Below, piece after piece: positions 49,851-59,764 of a stretch of 64,000 nucleotides of DNA. The stretch lies in contig NZ_LMDM01000048.1 of NCBI RefSeq assembly GCF_001425825.1, positions 224,151 through 288,150 of the forward strand. The letters run 5' to 3'. Made by a program: the position numbers and the translations under genes. The stretch comes from Rhizobacter sp. Root1238. GTDB taxonomy: Bacteria; Pseudomonadota; Gammaproteobacteria; Burkholderiales; Burkholderiaceae_C. The first letter of the stretch is position 1. Each line of letters starts with the position of its first letter. The notes beneath the pieces are model-generated. The model searched no databases. It was not told the DNA's origin and was given only the letters and a program-made list of their open reading frames with translations.

Positions 49851-51014
49851 ATGACCGCTCACGACATTCGCCGCTACACGATCGCCGTTCCACAGGAGCA
49901 GCTCGACGACCTGCGTGCGCGCCTGGCCCGTACCCGCTTTCCGGACAGCGAGACCGTCCCCGACGTGTCGCAAGGCGTGCCGCTCGCGCGCCTGCGCGCG
50001 CTCTGCGACCACTGGCGCACGGCTTACGACTGGCGCCGAGTCGAGCGCCTGCTCGATGGCTTCGGGCAGTTCGTGGCCTGCATCGAGGGTCTCGACATCC
50101 ACTTCCTGCATGCGAGGTCGTCCGACCCGGACGCCCTGCCGCTGCTGATGTGCCACGGCTGGCCCGGTTCGGTGCTCGAATTCCAGAAGCTGATCGGCCC
50201 GCTGACCGCTCCCGCGGCGCATGGCGCACCCGGTGCGCAGGCCTTCCATGTCATCGCGCCGGCGATGCCCGGCTTCGGCTTCTCGGGCAAGCCGACCGCG
50301 CCGGGCTGGGGCCTCCCGCGCATCGCCGACGCCTGGATCGAGCTGATGTCGCGCCTCGACTACGGCACGCGCTGGGGCATGCAGGGCGGCGACATCGGTG
50401 CAGGCGTCTGCGACGCCATCGCCCGGAAGAAGCCGGCGGGGCTGGTCGGCATGCACCTGAACTTCGCGATGTTCATGACGACGCCCGACGAAGCAGCAGC
50501 GGCCACGCCCGAAGAAAAAGAGATGCTCAGGAGCGCGGGCCATTTCTGGGATCGGCTCTCCGGCTACGCGAAGGTGCAATCGACGCGGCCGCAGACGATC
50601 GGCTACGCGCTCGCCGATTCCCCAGCCGGCCTGGCCGCCTGGATCTACGCGATGTTCCAGGACACCGGCGGCACGCCAGGCGACGCCGAAGCGACCTTCT
50701 CGAAGGATGAGATCCTCGATGAGGTGATGATGTACTGGCTGACGAACTCCGCGGCATCGTCGGCCCGCCTGTATTGGGAAATGGCGCGTGCAGGCGGCCC
50801 AGCGGGGGGCCAGCCGGCCGGCCCCATCTCCGTGCCCAGCGGCTTCACGATGTTGCCGAACGAGCATGTGCGCAAGTCACGTCGCTGGATCGAACGACGG
50901 TACGCGAGCGTCGTCCATTTCAACGAGGGCACGGCGGGCGGACACTTCGCCGCGTTGGAGCAGCCGGAGATTCTCGCGGCGGACATTCGAAGCACTTTCG
51001 GGCGAGTCGCCTGA
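49851..51014 (+). CDS. Epoxide hydrolase with EHN domain
   Basis: 387 residues. The N-terminal EHN region ('YTIAVPQEQLDDLRARLARTRFPD', 'WRTAYDWRRVERLLDGF') is followed by an alpha/beta hydrolase fold. The oxyanion motif is 'MCHGWPGSVLEF', nucleophile Asp in 'GMQGGDIGAGV', a Tyr in 'ARLYWEMA', and the catalytic His in 'GGHFAALEQPE'. It opens epoxides to diols. Substrate unknown. It is probably under the LysR protein. Confidence 0.92.
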   Translation: MTAHDIRRYTIAVPQEQLDDLRARLARTRFPDSETVPDVSQGVPLARLRALCDHWRTAYDWRRVERLLDGFGQFVACIEGLDIHFLHARSSDPDALPLLMCHGWPGSVLEFQKLIGPLTAPAAHGAPGAQAFHVIAPAMPGFGFSGKPTAPGWGLPRIADAWIELMSRLDYGTRWGMQGGDIGAGVCDAIARKKPAGLVGMHLNFAMFMTTPDEAAAATPEEKEMLRSAGHFWDRLSGYAKVQSTRPQTIGYALADSPAGLAAWIYAMFQDTGGTPGDAEATFSKDEILDEVMMYWLTNSAASSARLYWEMARAGGPAGGQPAGPISVPSGFTMLPNEHVRKSRRWIERRYASVVHFNEGTAGGHFAALEQPEILAADIRSTFGRVA

Positions 51015-51062
51015 TCCTGGAGCGTCTGGCCTGCTGCGACAGTTGCTTCCTGGCGTTGACGG

Positions 51063-51941
51063 CTAGCCGGCGGGCGACCCGAAGAAGCCAGCGAGCGCGC
51101 CGGCCAGTTCGTCGGGCGCCTCTTCGGCCATGTGGTGGCCGCAGTCGACGGGCCCCCCACGCACGTCCTTCGCCCACGTCGCCCAGATCGCACGGGGATC
51201 GCCGTGCAGCTCGGCCAGGTCGTCGCGACCCGACCACAGGCACAGCAGCGGGCACCGCACCAGGCGGCCCGCCGCCCGGTCCTCGGTCTCGAGCCGCCGG
51301 TCGATGCCGGGGCCGGCGCGGTAGTCCTCGAGCATGGCCCGCACGGTCGCCGGGTCGCGCGTCGCGGCCAGGTAGTCGGCCCACGCCTCGTCGCACCCCA
51401 TCAGCGCGCGCTTCGTGTCGTTGCTGCCGTACCAGGCGTCGGGATCCGCGAGGATCGCCCGCTCCGGCTTGTCCGGTTGCAGGAAGAAGAACCAGTGCCA
51501 CCACGCGCTGGCGAACCGGTCGTCGCAGCGTTCCAGGTGCTCGACGACGGGCAGCGAATCGAGGATCGCGAGGCGCCGCACCCGGTCCGGGACATCCAGC
51601 GCCAGCCGCAAGGCCACCAAGCCGCCGCGGTCGTGCCCGACCACGCCGTACTCGCGGTGTCCAAGGCGTTCCATCAAGCCGGCGCAATCGGCGGCCATCG
51701 CGCGCTTGCTCGCCTAGGCATGGTCCGGTTGCGGCGCCGGCTTCGTCGACTGCCCGTAGCCTCGCAGGTCGGGACACACCACCGCGAAGCGCTTGTCCAG
51801 CAGCTTCGCGACCCGATGCCAGGTGGCGTGGGTGCGCGGGTGCCCATGCAGCAGCAGCAACGCCGGGCCGTGTCCACCGTGCCGGACACGCAGCGTCACG
51901 TCGCCGACGTCGATGAACTCGAGTTTGAAGCCGTCGAACAT
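51063..51941 (-). pseudogene. Haloacetate dehalogenase-like hydrolase broken by one amber codon
   Basis: From ATG 51941 a 293-codon frame runs to TAG at 51063-51065 but is cut by an in-frame TAG at 51714-51716. Before it: 'GPALLLLHGHPRTHATWHRVAKLLD' and 'CPDLRGYGQSTKPAPQPDHA'. After it: 'SKRAMAADCAGLMERLGHREYGVVGHDRGGLVALRLAL', nucleophile Asp in 'GHDRGG'. Related proteins have a Tyr or Ser at this place ('HAPYSKRAM'-like), so one base change suffices. No frameshift. It may be a recent loss, or readthrough or sequencing error. GGGAGA precedes the ATG. Confidence 0.8.
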
Positions 51942-52062
51942 CCAGTTCTCCCGGGTGATGTCAATGGCACGCCGACCACGCGCCGCGAGTGCCTGCTCAT
52001 CCTCAACCTGGAGGTTGCCGCCCGCCTGCGGTGCCCGCAGCATCCAGCGCTTTGGACCGCGC

Positions 52063-53616
52063 ATGCCCAATCAACCAAGTCTTGCAACTGCCCTCTTCCT
52101 CGCGCTCGGCGCCCTCCACGGCCACGCCTCCGCCGGTGGGGCAAACGACGCGCCCACCTTCACCGAAGCCCGCCGCGCCGTCCATGCCGGCAGCAGCATC
52201 GCGTTCACGCCGGTGGTGCAGGACCCGGACTGGTGGGACCGCCACCACCACTTCGAGCTGCTGTCGGCCCCCGTGAGCGGCTCGGCCTCGGTCACGGCCG
52301 ACGGCCGGCAGCTGCTGTACGCCGCCCCCGCGACGCGAGGTGCCGACAATTTCGCGTACCGCGCGAAGGACCACCGCGGCCTCGGCGTCGATGGCGTCGC
52401 GCGGCTGGTGGTGTACGACGACGCGATGCTGGCCACCTGCCGGCAGAACAGCACCGTCACGCCGGCAGGCGTGCTGGCCACCCGCACCAAGTCGAACGGC
52501 TGCGCGTTCTACGGCCAGACCACCACCCGCACCACCGCGAACGGCACGCCGGTGACGATGGACTACTTCGTCAACTGGCCGTCCAGCGGCACCGCGCCGA
52601 AGGCGGTCGTGGTGCTGCTCGGCGGCGGCGACTTCAACATGGCGATCCGCGGCGACCTGGCCACCGGCATCGGCGACATCACCGGCGGCGCCAACAACTT
52701 CGTCGTGCGCACCGCGCAGCTGTTCGCCGACGCCGGCTACCTGACGGTGGCGCTGGACCGGCCGGAACCCGGGCCGCTGGTACCGCCGGGGTCGACCGAT
52801 ATCGTCACCGCCACCGACCTGTACCGCGTGTCGGTGGACCATTCGGTCGACATCCTCGCGGTGCTGAAGTCGCTCGACCCGCGCGGACTGCCGGTGTTCC
52901 TGGTCGGCACCAGCCGCGGCTCGATGTCGGTGATCGCGCAGAACCGCATCGCGACCGGCATCTCCACGTCGAGCAGCGCCACCCGCGACGCCGGCGACCA
53001 GGGGCGCCACCTCTACGTGGGCCGGCCCGACACGCCGAACCTGCTGCCGACCTTCGTGCAGCGGCCGACGCACGTGCTGTGGCATGCGCAGGACGCCTGC
53101 TTCGGATCGTGGCCGACCGGATCGCGCGCGCTGTACGACAGCCTGGTGGCGGCCGGCGTCGATACGGCGTTCCACATCGCCACCGGCGGCGTGCAGGTCA
53201 CGGCACCGGGCAACGGCTCGACACCCGACGTCTGCGGGCCGCTGAGCGCCCACGGCTACCTGGGCATCGAGAACGACACGATCGGGCAGCTGACCGCGTG
53301 GCTCGACGCACGCATCGCCGCACTGGGGCACAACAGGCTGCCGCGTGCCGCGTTCGCCGACGTCGCCACGCCCGCCGACACGCCGCGGCGCATCCACCTG
53401 TCGGCCCTGGCCCACGACCGCGACGGCTTCGGCCTGGCCTTCGAGTTGCCCGGCAGCGCGACGAGCCTGGGCGGGCAGGCGGTGCTGAATGGCCGCACCG
53501 TGACGTACACGCCGCCGGCGGGCGTGACGAGCGGGATCGACTACTTCGTGTATGTCGCGACCGACCGGCGAGGCGGCGTCGCGGCGGCCGTGGTGTCGGT
53601 GAAGATCGGGGGCTGA
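52063..53616 (+). CDS. Secreted alpha/beta hydrolase with Ig-like domains at both ends
   Basis: 517 residues. A signal peptide (~1-24, 'LFLALGALHGHASAG') is followed by an Ig/cadherin-like domain (~30-118, 'PVSGSASVTADGRQLLYAAPATRGADNFAYRAKD'). The hydrolase core (~130-420) has the nucleophile elbow 'FLVGTSRGSMSVIAQN' and late 'HIATGGV'. A second Ig-like domain is at ~430-517 ('GGQAVLNGRTVTYTPPAGVTSGIDYFVYVATD'). Probably an extracellular esterase or depolymerase-like enzyme; substrate unknown. No clear ribosome-binding site; start from signal peptide. Confidence 0.8.
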   Translation: MPNQPSLATALFLALGALHGHASAGGANDAPTFTEARRAVHAGSSIAFTPVVQDPDWWDRHHHFELLSAPVSGSASVTADGRQLLYAAPATRGADNFAYRAKDHRGLGVDGVARLVVYDDAMLATCRQNSTVTPAGVLATRTKSNGCAFYGQTTTRTTANGTPVTMDYFVNWPSSGTAPKAVVVLLGGGDFNMAIRGDLATGIGDITGGANNFVVRTAQLFADAGYLTVALDRPEPGPLVPPGSTDIVTATDLYRVSVDHSVDILAVLKSLDPRGLPVFLVGTSRGSMSVIAQNRIATGISTSSSATRDAGDQGRHLYVGRPDTPNLLPTFVQRPTHVLWHAQDACFGSWPTGSRALYDSLVAAGVDTAFHIATGGVQVTAPGNGSTPDVCGPLSAHGYLGIENDTIGQLTAWLDARIAALGHNRLPRAAFADVATPADTPRRIHLSALAHDRDGFGLAFELPGSATSLGGQAVLNGRTVTYTPPAGVTSGIDYFVYVATDRRGGVAAAVVSVKIGG

Positions 53617-53645
53617 GGTTCGAGCGCGCGACGCGAGCGCGTCGG

Positions 53646-53732
53646 TGGTGCCGGCGGCGGGACTTGAACCCGCATCTCCGTGAAGAGGAGGGATTTTAAG
53701 TCCCTTGCGTATACCGATTTCGCCACGCCGGC
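53646..53732 (-). tRNA. tRNA-Leu (anticodon UAA)
   Basis: The minus-strand sequence folds as an 87-nt cloverleaf with encoded CCA. Acceptor GCCGGCG / CGCCGGC pairs fully; the anticodon stem GGGAC/T flanks the loop CTTAAAA with TAA; the T-arm GCGGGTTCAAGTCCCGC is standard; the variable arm is long, as in class II tRNA-Leu. It reads UUA/UUG codons. Confidence 0.95.
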
Positions 53733-53827
53733 AGCGGGCACGTCAGGCGCTGGATTATCAATGCATGCGTCGCGGTCGGGCCACCTCGGCCATGATCCAA
53801 GCCTCCCCTCCTCCTGCGACACGCCCC

Positions 53828-55222
53828 ATGCCCGCGACCCGCCTCGAACACGACAGCCTCGGCGACATCGCCGTCCCCGCCGACGCCCTCTACGGCGCGC
53901 AGACCCAGCGCGCGGTGCTGAACTTCCCCGTCAGCGGCGGCCGGCTGCCGGCAGCCTTCATCCGGGCGCTGATCCAGCTGAAGCTCGCGGCGGCCCGCGC
54001 CAATGCGCGCCTTGGCACGGTCGAGCCCGACACCGCGCAGGCGATCGAGGCGGCCTGCCGCGAGCTGCTCGACAGCGACTTCATGCAGCACTTTCCGCTC
54101 GACGTGTTCCAGACCGGCTCGGGCACCAGCTCCAACATGAACGCCAACGAGGTGATCGCGACCCTCGCGACGCGCCGCCTCGGCCGCCCGGTCTCGGCGA
54201 ACGACCACGTCAACCACGGCCAGAGCAGCAACGACGTGATCCCGAGCGCGATCCACCTCAGCGCCGGCGTCGTGCTGGCCGAACAACTGCTGCCCGCGCT
54301 GCACCACCTGTCGAAGGTGACGCGCGACAAGGCGCGCAGCGTGCACCAGCACGTGAAGACCGGCCGCACCCACCTGATGGACGCGATGCCGGTGCGGCTG
54401 AGCCAGGCGCTCGGCGGCTGGGCCTCGCAGGTCGATGCGCAGATCGCGCGGCTCGAGGCGCTGCGGGCCGACCTGGCGCAGCTCGCGCTCGGCGGCACCG
54501 CCGTCGGCACCGGCGTCAATGCGCACCCGGATTTCGCGCGGCTCGCCTGCGAGGAACTGACCGGGCTCGTGCGCCAGGTGTTCCGCCCGGGCGACGACTA
54601 CTTCGCGCTGATGGGCGCGCAGGACACCGCGCTCGCCGTCTCGGGCCAGCTGAAGGGCCTGGCCGCCAGCCTGATGAAGATCGCCAACGACCTGCGCTGG
54701 ATGAACTCCGGCCCGCTGGCCGGGCTCGGCGAGATCGAGCTCGAAGCGCTGCAGCCCGGCTCGTCGATCATGCCGGGCAAGGTCAACCCGGTGATCCCCG
54801 AGGCCACCACGATGGTCGCGGCACAGGTGATCGGCAACGACACCGCGATCACGATCGCCGGCCAGTCCGGCAACTTCGAGTTGAACGTGATGCTGCCGCT
54901 GGTCGCGCGCAACCTGGTCGAGAGCCTGGAGCTGTTGGCCAACGTCAGCCGGCTGCTGGCCGACAAGGCGATCGCCGGCTTCACCGTGAGGGGCGATCGT
55001 TTGCGCGATGCGCTGTCGCGCAACCCGATCCTGGTGACCGCGCTGAACCCGCTGATCGGCTACGCGCGCGCCGCCGAGATCGCGAAGCAGGCCTACCGCG
55101 AAGGCCGGCCGATCATCGATGTGGCCGACGAGCAGACCACGCTCGGCCGCGCCGAGCTCGAGCGGCTGCTCGACCCGTCACGCCTGGCCGATGGCGAGGG
55201 CGAAGGCGGCGGTGGCGGATGA
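53828..55222 (+). CDS. fumC: Fumarase class II
   Basis: 464 residues. The class II signature 'GSSIMPGKVNPVIPE' (Ser loop), 'GTSSNMNANEVIATLA', 'NHGQSSNDVIPSAIH' and 'KTGRTHLMDAMPV' are all seen. It converts fumarate and malate in the TCA cycle without an iron-sulfur cluster, so it works under oxidative stress. A Gly-rich tail ends the protein. A hairpin covers the stop codon and the 3' region contains a candidate sRNA. Confidence 0.95.
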   Translation: MPATRLEHDSLGDIAVPADALYGAQTQRAVLNFPVSGGRLPAAFIRALIQLKLAAARANARLGTVEPDTAQAIEAACRELLDSDFMQHFPLDVFQTGSGTSSNMNANEVIATLATRRLGRPVSANDHVNHGQSSNDVIPSAIHLSAGVVLAEQLLPALHHLSKVTRDKARSVHQHVKTGRTHLMDAMPVRLSQALGGWASQVDAQIARLEALRADLAQLALGGTAVGTGVNAHPDFARLACEELTGLVRQVFRPGDDYFALMGAQDTALAVSGQLKGLAASLMKIANDLRWMNSGPLAGLGEIELEALQPGSSIMPGKVNPVIPEATTMVAAQVIGNDTAITIAGQSGNFELNVMLPLVARNLVESLELLANVSRLLADKAIAGFTVRGDRLRDALSRNPILVTALNPLIGYARAAEIAKQAYREGRPIIDVADEQTTLGRAELERLLDPSRLADGEGEGGGGG

Positions 55223-55239
55223 GCGCCGCGGCGCTCACA

Positions 55240-55402
55240 TGCGGAAACACTCATGCATCGAAAAACGGCATGTCGTCCTACAGATTGGGCCTATGGGCGG
55301 CGATAGAGTATCGACCACGGAGCCGCAGTTACCTCCTCCCTCCTCCCAATGACACTGCGGCTTCTTCAGGCGGATGGTGCTTGCACCATCCGCTTTTTCT
55401 TT
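55240..55402 (+). ncRNA. Candidate 3'-UTR small RNA with CU-rich anti-Shine-Dalgarno loop
   Basis: Downstream of fumC the plus strand can form a 9-bp perfect stem AGCCGCAGT (55321-55329) / ACTGCGGCT (55354-55362). Its 24-nt loop is almost pure pyrimidine, with CCTCCTCCCTCCTCCC at 55332-55347, complementary to Shine-Dalgarno sequences. A strong terminator hairpin follows. No reading frame on either strand explains this part. The 5' end is unknown; processing from the fumC message is possible. Confidence 0.5.
55370..55402 (+). terminator. Rho-independent terminator downstream of fumC
   Basis: GCGGATGGTGC and GCACCATCCGC (55370-55380, 55383-55393) are perfectly complementary; with a realistic loop this is a 9-bp stem. 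It is followed by TTTTTCTTT on the plus strand. It ends either the fumC transcript or the candidate small RNA. Confidence 0.85.
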
Positions 55403-55430
55403 GGGCGTCTCTTTGGGGGGTCCGGGTTCT

Positions 55431-55691
55431 TCAGCAGTGCGCCAGCCGCGACGGCTCGGTGTGCGCGATCTCCCGACCCACCGACGCGGCATACGACAGC
55501 GCCGCATTGCGCGAGATCCAGCGGTGGCCGCCGGCCAGGCAGGTGTCGCGGTACACCTCGCAGGGCGTGTTCATCGCGCCGCGCACCCGGCTCACGACGA
55601 CGGCGGCCGTGTAGCCGCGGCCGCGGCCGGTGTCCGAGGCCGCCACGTAGATCCTGAAATCACCCTCGTTGAACTGCTGATCGAACTGCAT
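55431..55691 (-). CDS. Small protein, unknown
   Basis: 86 residues from ATG 55691, with GGAG at good spacing (an in-frame GTG lies four codons upstream). 'FRIYVAASDTGRGRGYTAAVVVSRVRG' then 'GHRWISRNAALSYAASVGREIAH' suggests a small alpha-beta fold. No family recognised. It converges with the fumC 3' region. Confidence 0.6.
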   Translation of the reverse strand: MQFDQQFNEGDFRIYVAASDTGRGRGYTAAVVVSRVRGAMNTPCEVYRDTCLAGGHRWISRNAALSYAASVGREIAHTEPSRLAHC

Positions 55692-55810
55692 CTCGCGCTC
55701 CACGCCGGCAACCGCTGCCGCGAGGCGAGACTATGTTCGATGCGATGCGGCGAATCCATCCACCCGATTGATGCCCTCTTCGGGGGGCCGTGTCGGATCG
55801 GCGCGCCGGA

Positions 55811-56713
55811 TCACAGCGCCTGCAGGATGTCCTTGCGCTTCTGCTTGTACTCGTCGTCGGTGATCAGGCCCTTGTCGCGCAGCTGCTTCAGCGCGGTCAG
55901 GCGGCGTTCGATCTCGTCGGCCTTCGCATCGGCCGGCTGGACGATCGGCGCGGCCGGTGCCGGCACCGGTGCCGCGACCACCGGCGGCGCGGCCGGCGGC
56001 GTCGCGAAGGTGGTGGCCGCCGCCGGCGGCGCGGCCAGCACCAGCGGCGGCGGTGGCGGTGCCACCGGCGCGGTGGTGGCCGTGGTCAGCGGCACCGTGA
56101 GCCAGTCGCTGCGGCGGTTGCCTGCACCGGCACTGGCCAGCTTCACGTCCGACGCCTTGGCGCGCGAGCCGGAGATGAAGTTCGGCGACATGCTGGTCGA
56201 GCGCACGATGTGCACGAAGTCGAAGGCGCTGTCGTGGGCGATGAAGTTCAGGTTGCCGCCTTCGATGAACAGCCGCGCGGTGACGGCCGTGGGCGGCGCC
56301 AGGAATCCCTCGCGCCGCGCGCTCGACACCAGCAGCACGTCATCGCCGGGCTCGGCGTTCGCGAAGGCCTGGGCGATCGGCTCGCTGATCTCGGCCAGTT
56401 CGTCGGCGTCGAACAGCGCCTGCGGCTTGCCGCGCGAATCGATCGCCTTGAACTGGCCCAGCGCCAGCCGCAGCGCGTCGACATTCAGCCGCACCGGGTG
56501 CTGGTTCTCCGGGGCGCCGGCCTCGCGCGCCAGCAGCTGCACGGTGGTGAACTCGCGGATGCGCCACAGGCGCCGCTTGGCCTGCGCACTGGCCGTGTCG
56601 GCCTGGGCGCCCAGCACCGAATCGAACAGGCCGGCCGCCTGTGCCGATTCCAGGTTGCTTGCGACGATGGCTGACACGACACCCAGCTTCAGCCAGAGAG
56701 ATGCTCGTTTCAC
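55811..56713 (-). CDS. Exported protein with C-terminal SHOCT domain
   Basis: 300 residues from GTG 56713, with AAGGA before it. A signal peptide (~1-27, 'AIVASNLESAQAAG') leads to a central domain (~30-200) with 'GDDVLLVSSARREGFLAPP' and 'FIAHDSAFDFVHIV'. A Pro/Ala linker (~210-260) precedes the SHOCT motif 'EIERRLTALKQLRDKGLITDDEYKQKRKDIL' at ~270-298, a short helical oligomerisation module. Role unknown. Confidence 0.8.
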   Translation of the reverse strand: MKRASLWLKLGVVSAIVASNLESAQAAGLFDSVLGAQADTASAQAKRRLWRIREFTTVQLLAREAGAPENQHPVRLNVDALRLALGQFKAIDSRGKPQALFDADELAEISEPIAQAFANAEPGDDVLLVSSARREGFLAPPTAVTARLFIEGGNLNFIAHDSAFDFVHIVRSTSMSPNFISGSRAKASDVKLASAGAGNRRSDWLTVPLTTATTAPVAPPPPPLVLAAPPAAATTFATPPAAPPVVAAPVPAPAAPIVQPADAKADEIERRLTALKQLRDKGLITDDEYKQKRKDILQAL

Positions 56714-56823
56714 GGTAGGTCGGTCCTTGGAATGCGAGGGAAATCGGCGCGTTGCCGGTGCGTTGCCGAGGGGCAACGCCGGCGGCGCGGGTCGCATTGT
56801 AGTTTTGCAACAGGATCCCGCGC

Positions 56824-57981
<1,158 letters not shown>

Positions 57982-57985
57982 GGAT

Positions 57986-58849
57986 TCATTTCACTGCGCC
58001 CGCGGTGATGCCGCGGATCAGCTGCCGGGAGAGCAGCGCGTAGACGACGAGCACCGGCAGCACCGCGAGCGACAAGGCCGCCAGCACCGCGTTCCAGTCG
58101 GTCGCGAACTGCCCGATGAACTGCTGCACGCCGAGCGTCAGCGTCTGCGTGCCTTCCGACGGCGCGAGGATCAGCGGGAACCACAGGTCGTTCCAGATCG
58201 GCACCATCGTGAACACGCCCACCGTCGCGACCGCCGGCCGCACCAGCGGCAGCACGACGCGCAGGAAGATCACGTACTCGCTGACGCCGTCGCAGCGTGC
58301 CGCATCCTTCAGCTCGCCCGGCACCTGGCGGATGAACTCCGACAGGATCAGGATCGCCAGCGGCAGCCCCTGCGCGACGTACACCAGCACCAGCGCGGTC
58401 AGCGTGTTGACGAGGTCCAGCGCGACCATGGTCTGCAGGATCGAGACCGAGCCGAGCCGGATCGGCACCATGATCCCGAACGCGAGGAACAGCGCGAGCA
58501 GCCGGTTGCCGGGGAACTTGTATTCCGTCAGCGCCCACGCGGCCATGGCGCCGAACAGCAGGATCAGCAGCAGCGAGCAGCCGGTGACGATCACGCTGTT
58601 GGCGAACATGCTGCCGATGGCCGCATTGCCCAGCACCTTGCCGTAGCCGACGACGCTCAGCGTCGCGGCGGTCGGCAGCCCGAGCGGGTCGTCGAAGATC
58701 GCGCGCCGCGTCTTGAACGAGTTGATCAGCACGATCACGATCGGGAACAGCACCAGCAGCGAGTAGCCGGCCAGCGTCAGGTGCACGAACACCGAGCGCG
58801 CGAGGCGCGACGGCTCGACCCGGCGGGCGGGCGTCGGCACGGCCGTCAC
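57986..58849 (-). CDS. Sugar ABC importer permease (MalG type)
   Basis: 287 residues from GTG 58849, whose start overlaps the previous stop (GTGA). Six membrane helices. The EAA loop 'ELKDAARCDGVSEYVIFLRVVLPLVRPA' contacts the ATPase. The pattern 'FPIVIVLINSFKTRRAIFDDPLGLP' is typical of CUT1 inner-membrane subunits. Confidence 0.92.
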   Translation of the reverse strand: MTAVPTPARRVEPSRLARSVFVHLTLAGYSLLVLFPIVIVLINSFKTRRAIFDDPLGLPTAATLSVVGYGKVLGNAAIGSMFANSVIVTGCSLLLILLFGAMAAWALTEYKFPGNRLLALFLAFGIMVPIRLGSVSILQTMVALDLVNTLTALVLVYVAQGLPLAILILSEFIRQVPGELKDAARCDGVSEYVIFLRVVLPLVRPAVATVGVFTMVPIWNDLWFPLILAPSEGTQTLTLGVQQFIGQFATDWNAVLAALSLAVLPVLVVYALLSRQLIRGITAGAVK

Positions 58850-59760
58850 AGCGCATACCTCCGCAGTCGCCGCTGCACGAAGAACAGGTACACCGACACG
58901 CCGGCCAGGATCACCAGGAACATCAAGGTGGCCAGCGCCGCGCCCATCGTCGCGCTGCCCGGCTGCGACTGGTAGCCGAAGAAGGTGCGGTAGAACAAGG
59001 TGCCGAGCAGGTCGGTCGAGAAGTTGGGGCCGGCCGACGCGCCCTTCACCGCGTAGATCAGGTCGAAGGCATTGAAGTTGCCGACGAAGGTCAGGATGTT
59101 GACCAGCCCGAGCGTCGGCAGGATCAGCGGCAGCCGGATCGCCCAGAAGATGCGCCACGGCCCCGCGCCCTCGACGGTGGCCGCCTCGACGATGTCGTCG
59201 GGAATCGCGATCAGCGCCGCGTAGATCAGCATCATCGGGATGCCGACGAACTGCCACACCGACATCAGCGTCAGCGTCGGCAGCGCACTTTCTTCCATGC
59301 CGAGCCAGGGCTCGAACCAGTGCTGCAGGCCGACGAAGCCGAGCAGCTTCTCGCTGACGCCCCACAGCGGCGACAGGATCAGCTGCCAGCTGAAGCCGAT
59401 GATCACCACCGACAGCAGCGTCGGCAGGAACAGCACCGTGCGGTAGGCCGCCGCGCCGCGCACGCCGCGCAGCGACAGCAGCGCCGCCAGCACCAGCGCC
59501 ACCGGGTTCTGCACCAGCGAGTGGATGACGAAGAACTCGACGTTGTTCACCATCGCGTTGCGGAAACTCTCGAACCACTGCGGATCGAGCAGCAGCGTGC
59601 GGAAGTTCTGCAGCCCGACGAACGACACCGCGCCGTCGGGCCCGGTGCCGTACGCGCTGAGCCGCAGCGTGTCGACCAGCGGCCAGGCGCTGAACGCGGT
59701 GTAGACCAGCACGGCCGGTGCGAGGAACACCAGCACGTGCCAGGGGAAGCGACGTCTCAT
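58846..59760 (-). CDS. Sugar ABC importer permease (MalF type)
   Basis: 304 residues, six membrane helices: 'VLVFLAPAVLVYTAFSAWPLVDTLRLS' at the start and the EAA loop 'IVEAATVEGAGPWRIFWAIRLPLILPTL'. It is the partner of the MalG-type permease. It starts 4 nt after the binding-protein stop. Confidence 0.92.
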   Translation of the reverse strand: MRRRFPWHVLVFLAPAVLVYTAFSAWPLVDTLRLSAYGTGPDGAVSFVGLQNFRTLLLDPQWFESFRNAMVNNVEFFVIHSLVQNPVALVLAALLSLRGVRGAAAYRTVLFLPTLLSVVIIGFSWQLILSPLWGVSEKLLGFVGLQHWFEPWLGMEESALPTLTLMSVWQFVGIPMMLIYAALIAIPDDIVEAATVEGAGPWRIFWAIRLPLILPTLGLVNILTFVGNFNAFDLIYAVKGASAGPNFSTDLLGTLFYRTFFGYQSQPGSATMGAALATLMFLVILAGVSVYLFFVQRRLRRYAL

Positions 59761-59764
59761 CAGA

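Noticed and set aside
55221-55236. 16-bp palindrome GAGCGCCGCGGCGCTC at the fumC stop as a terminator
   Set aside because: It is a perfect palindrome but has no T tract after it. The hairpin at 55370 is the better terminator.
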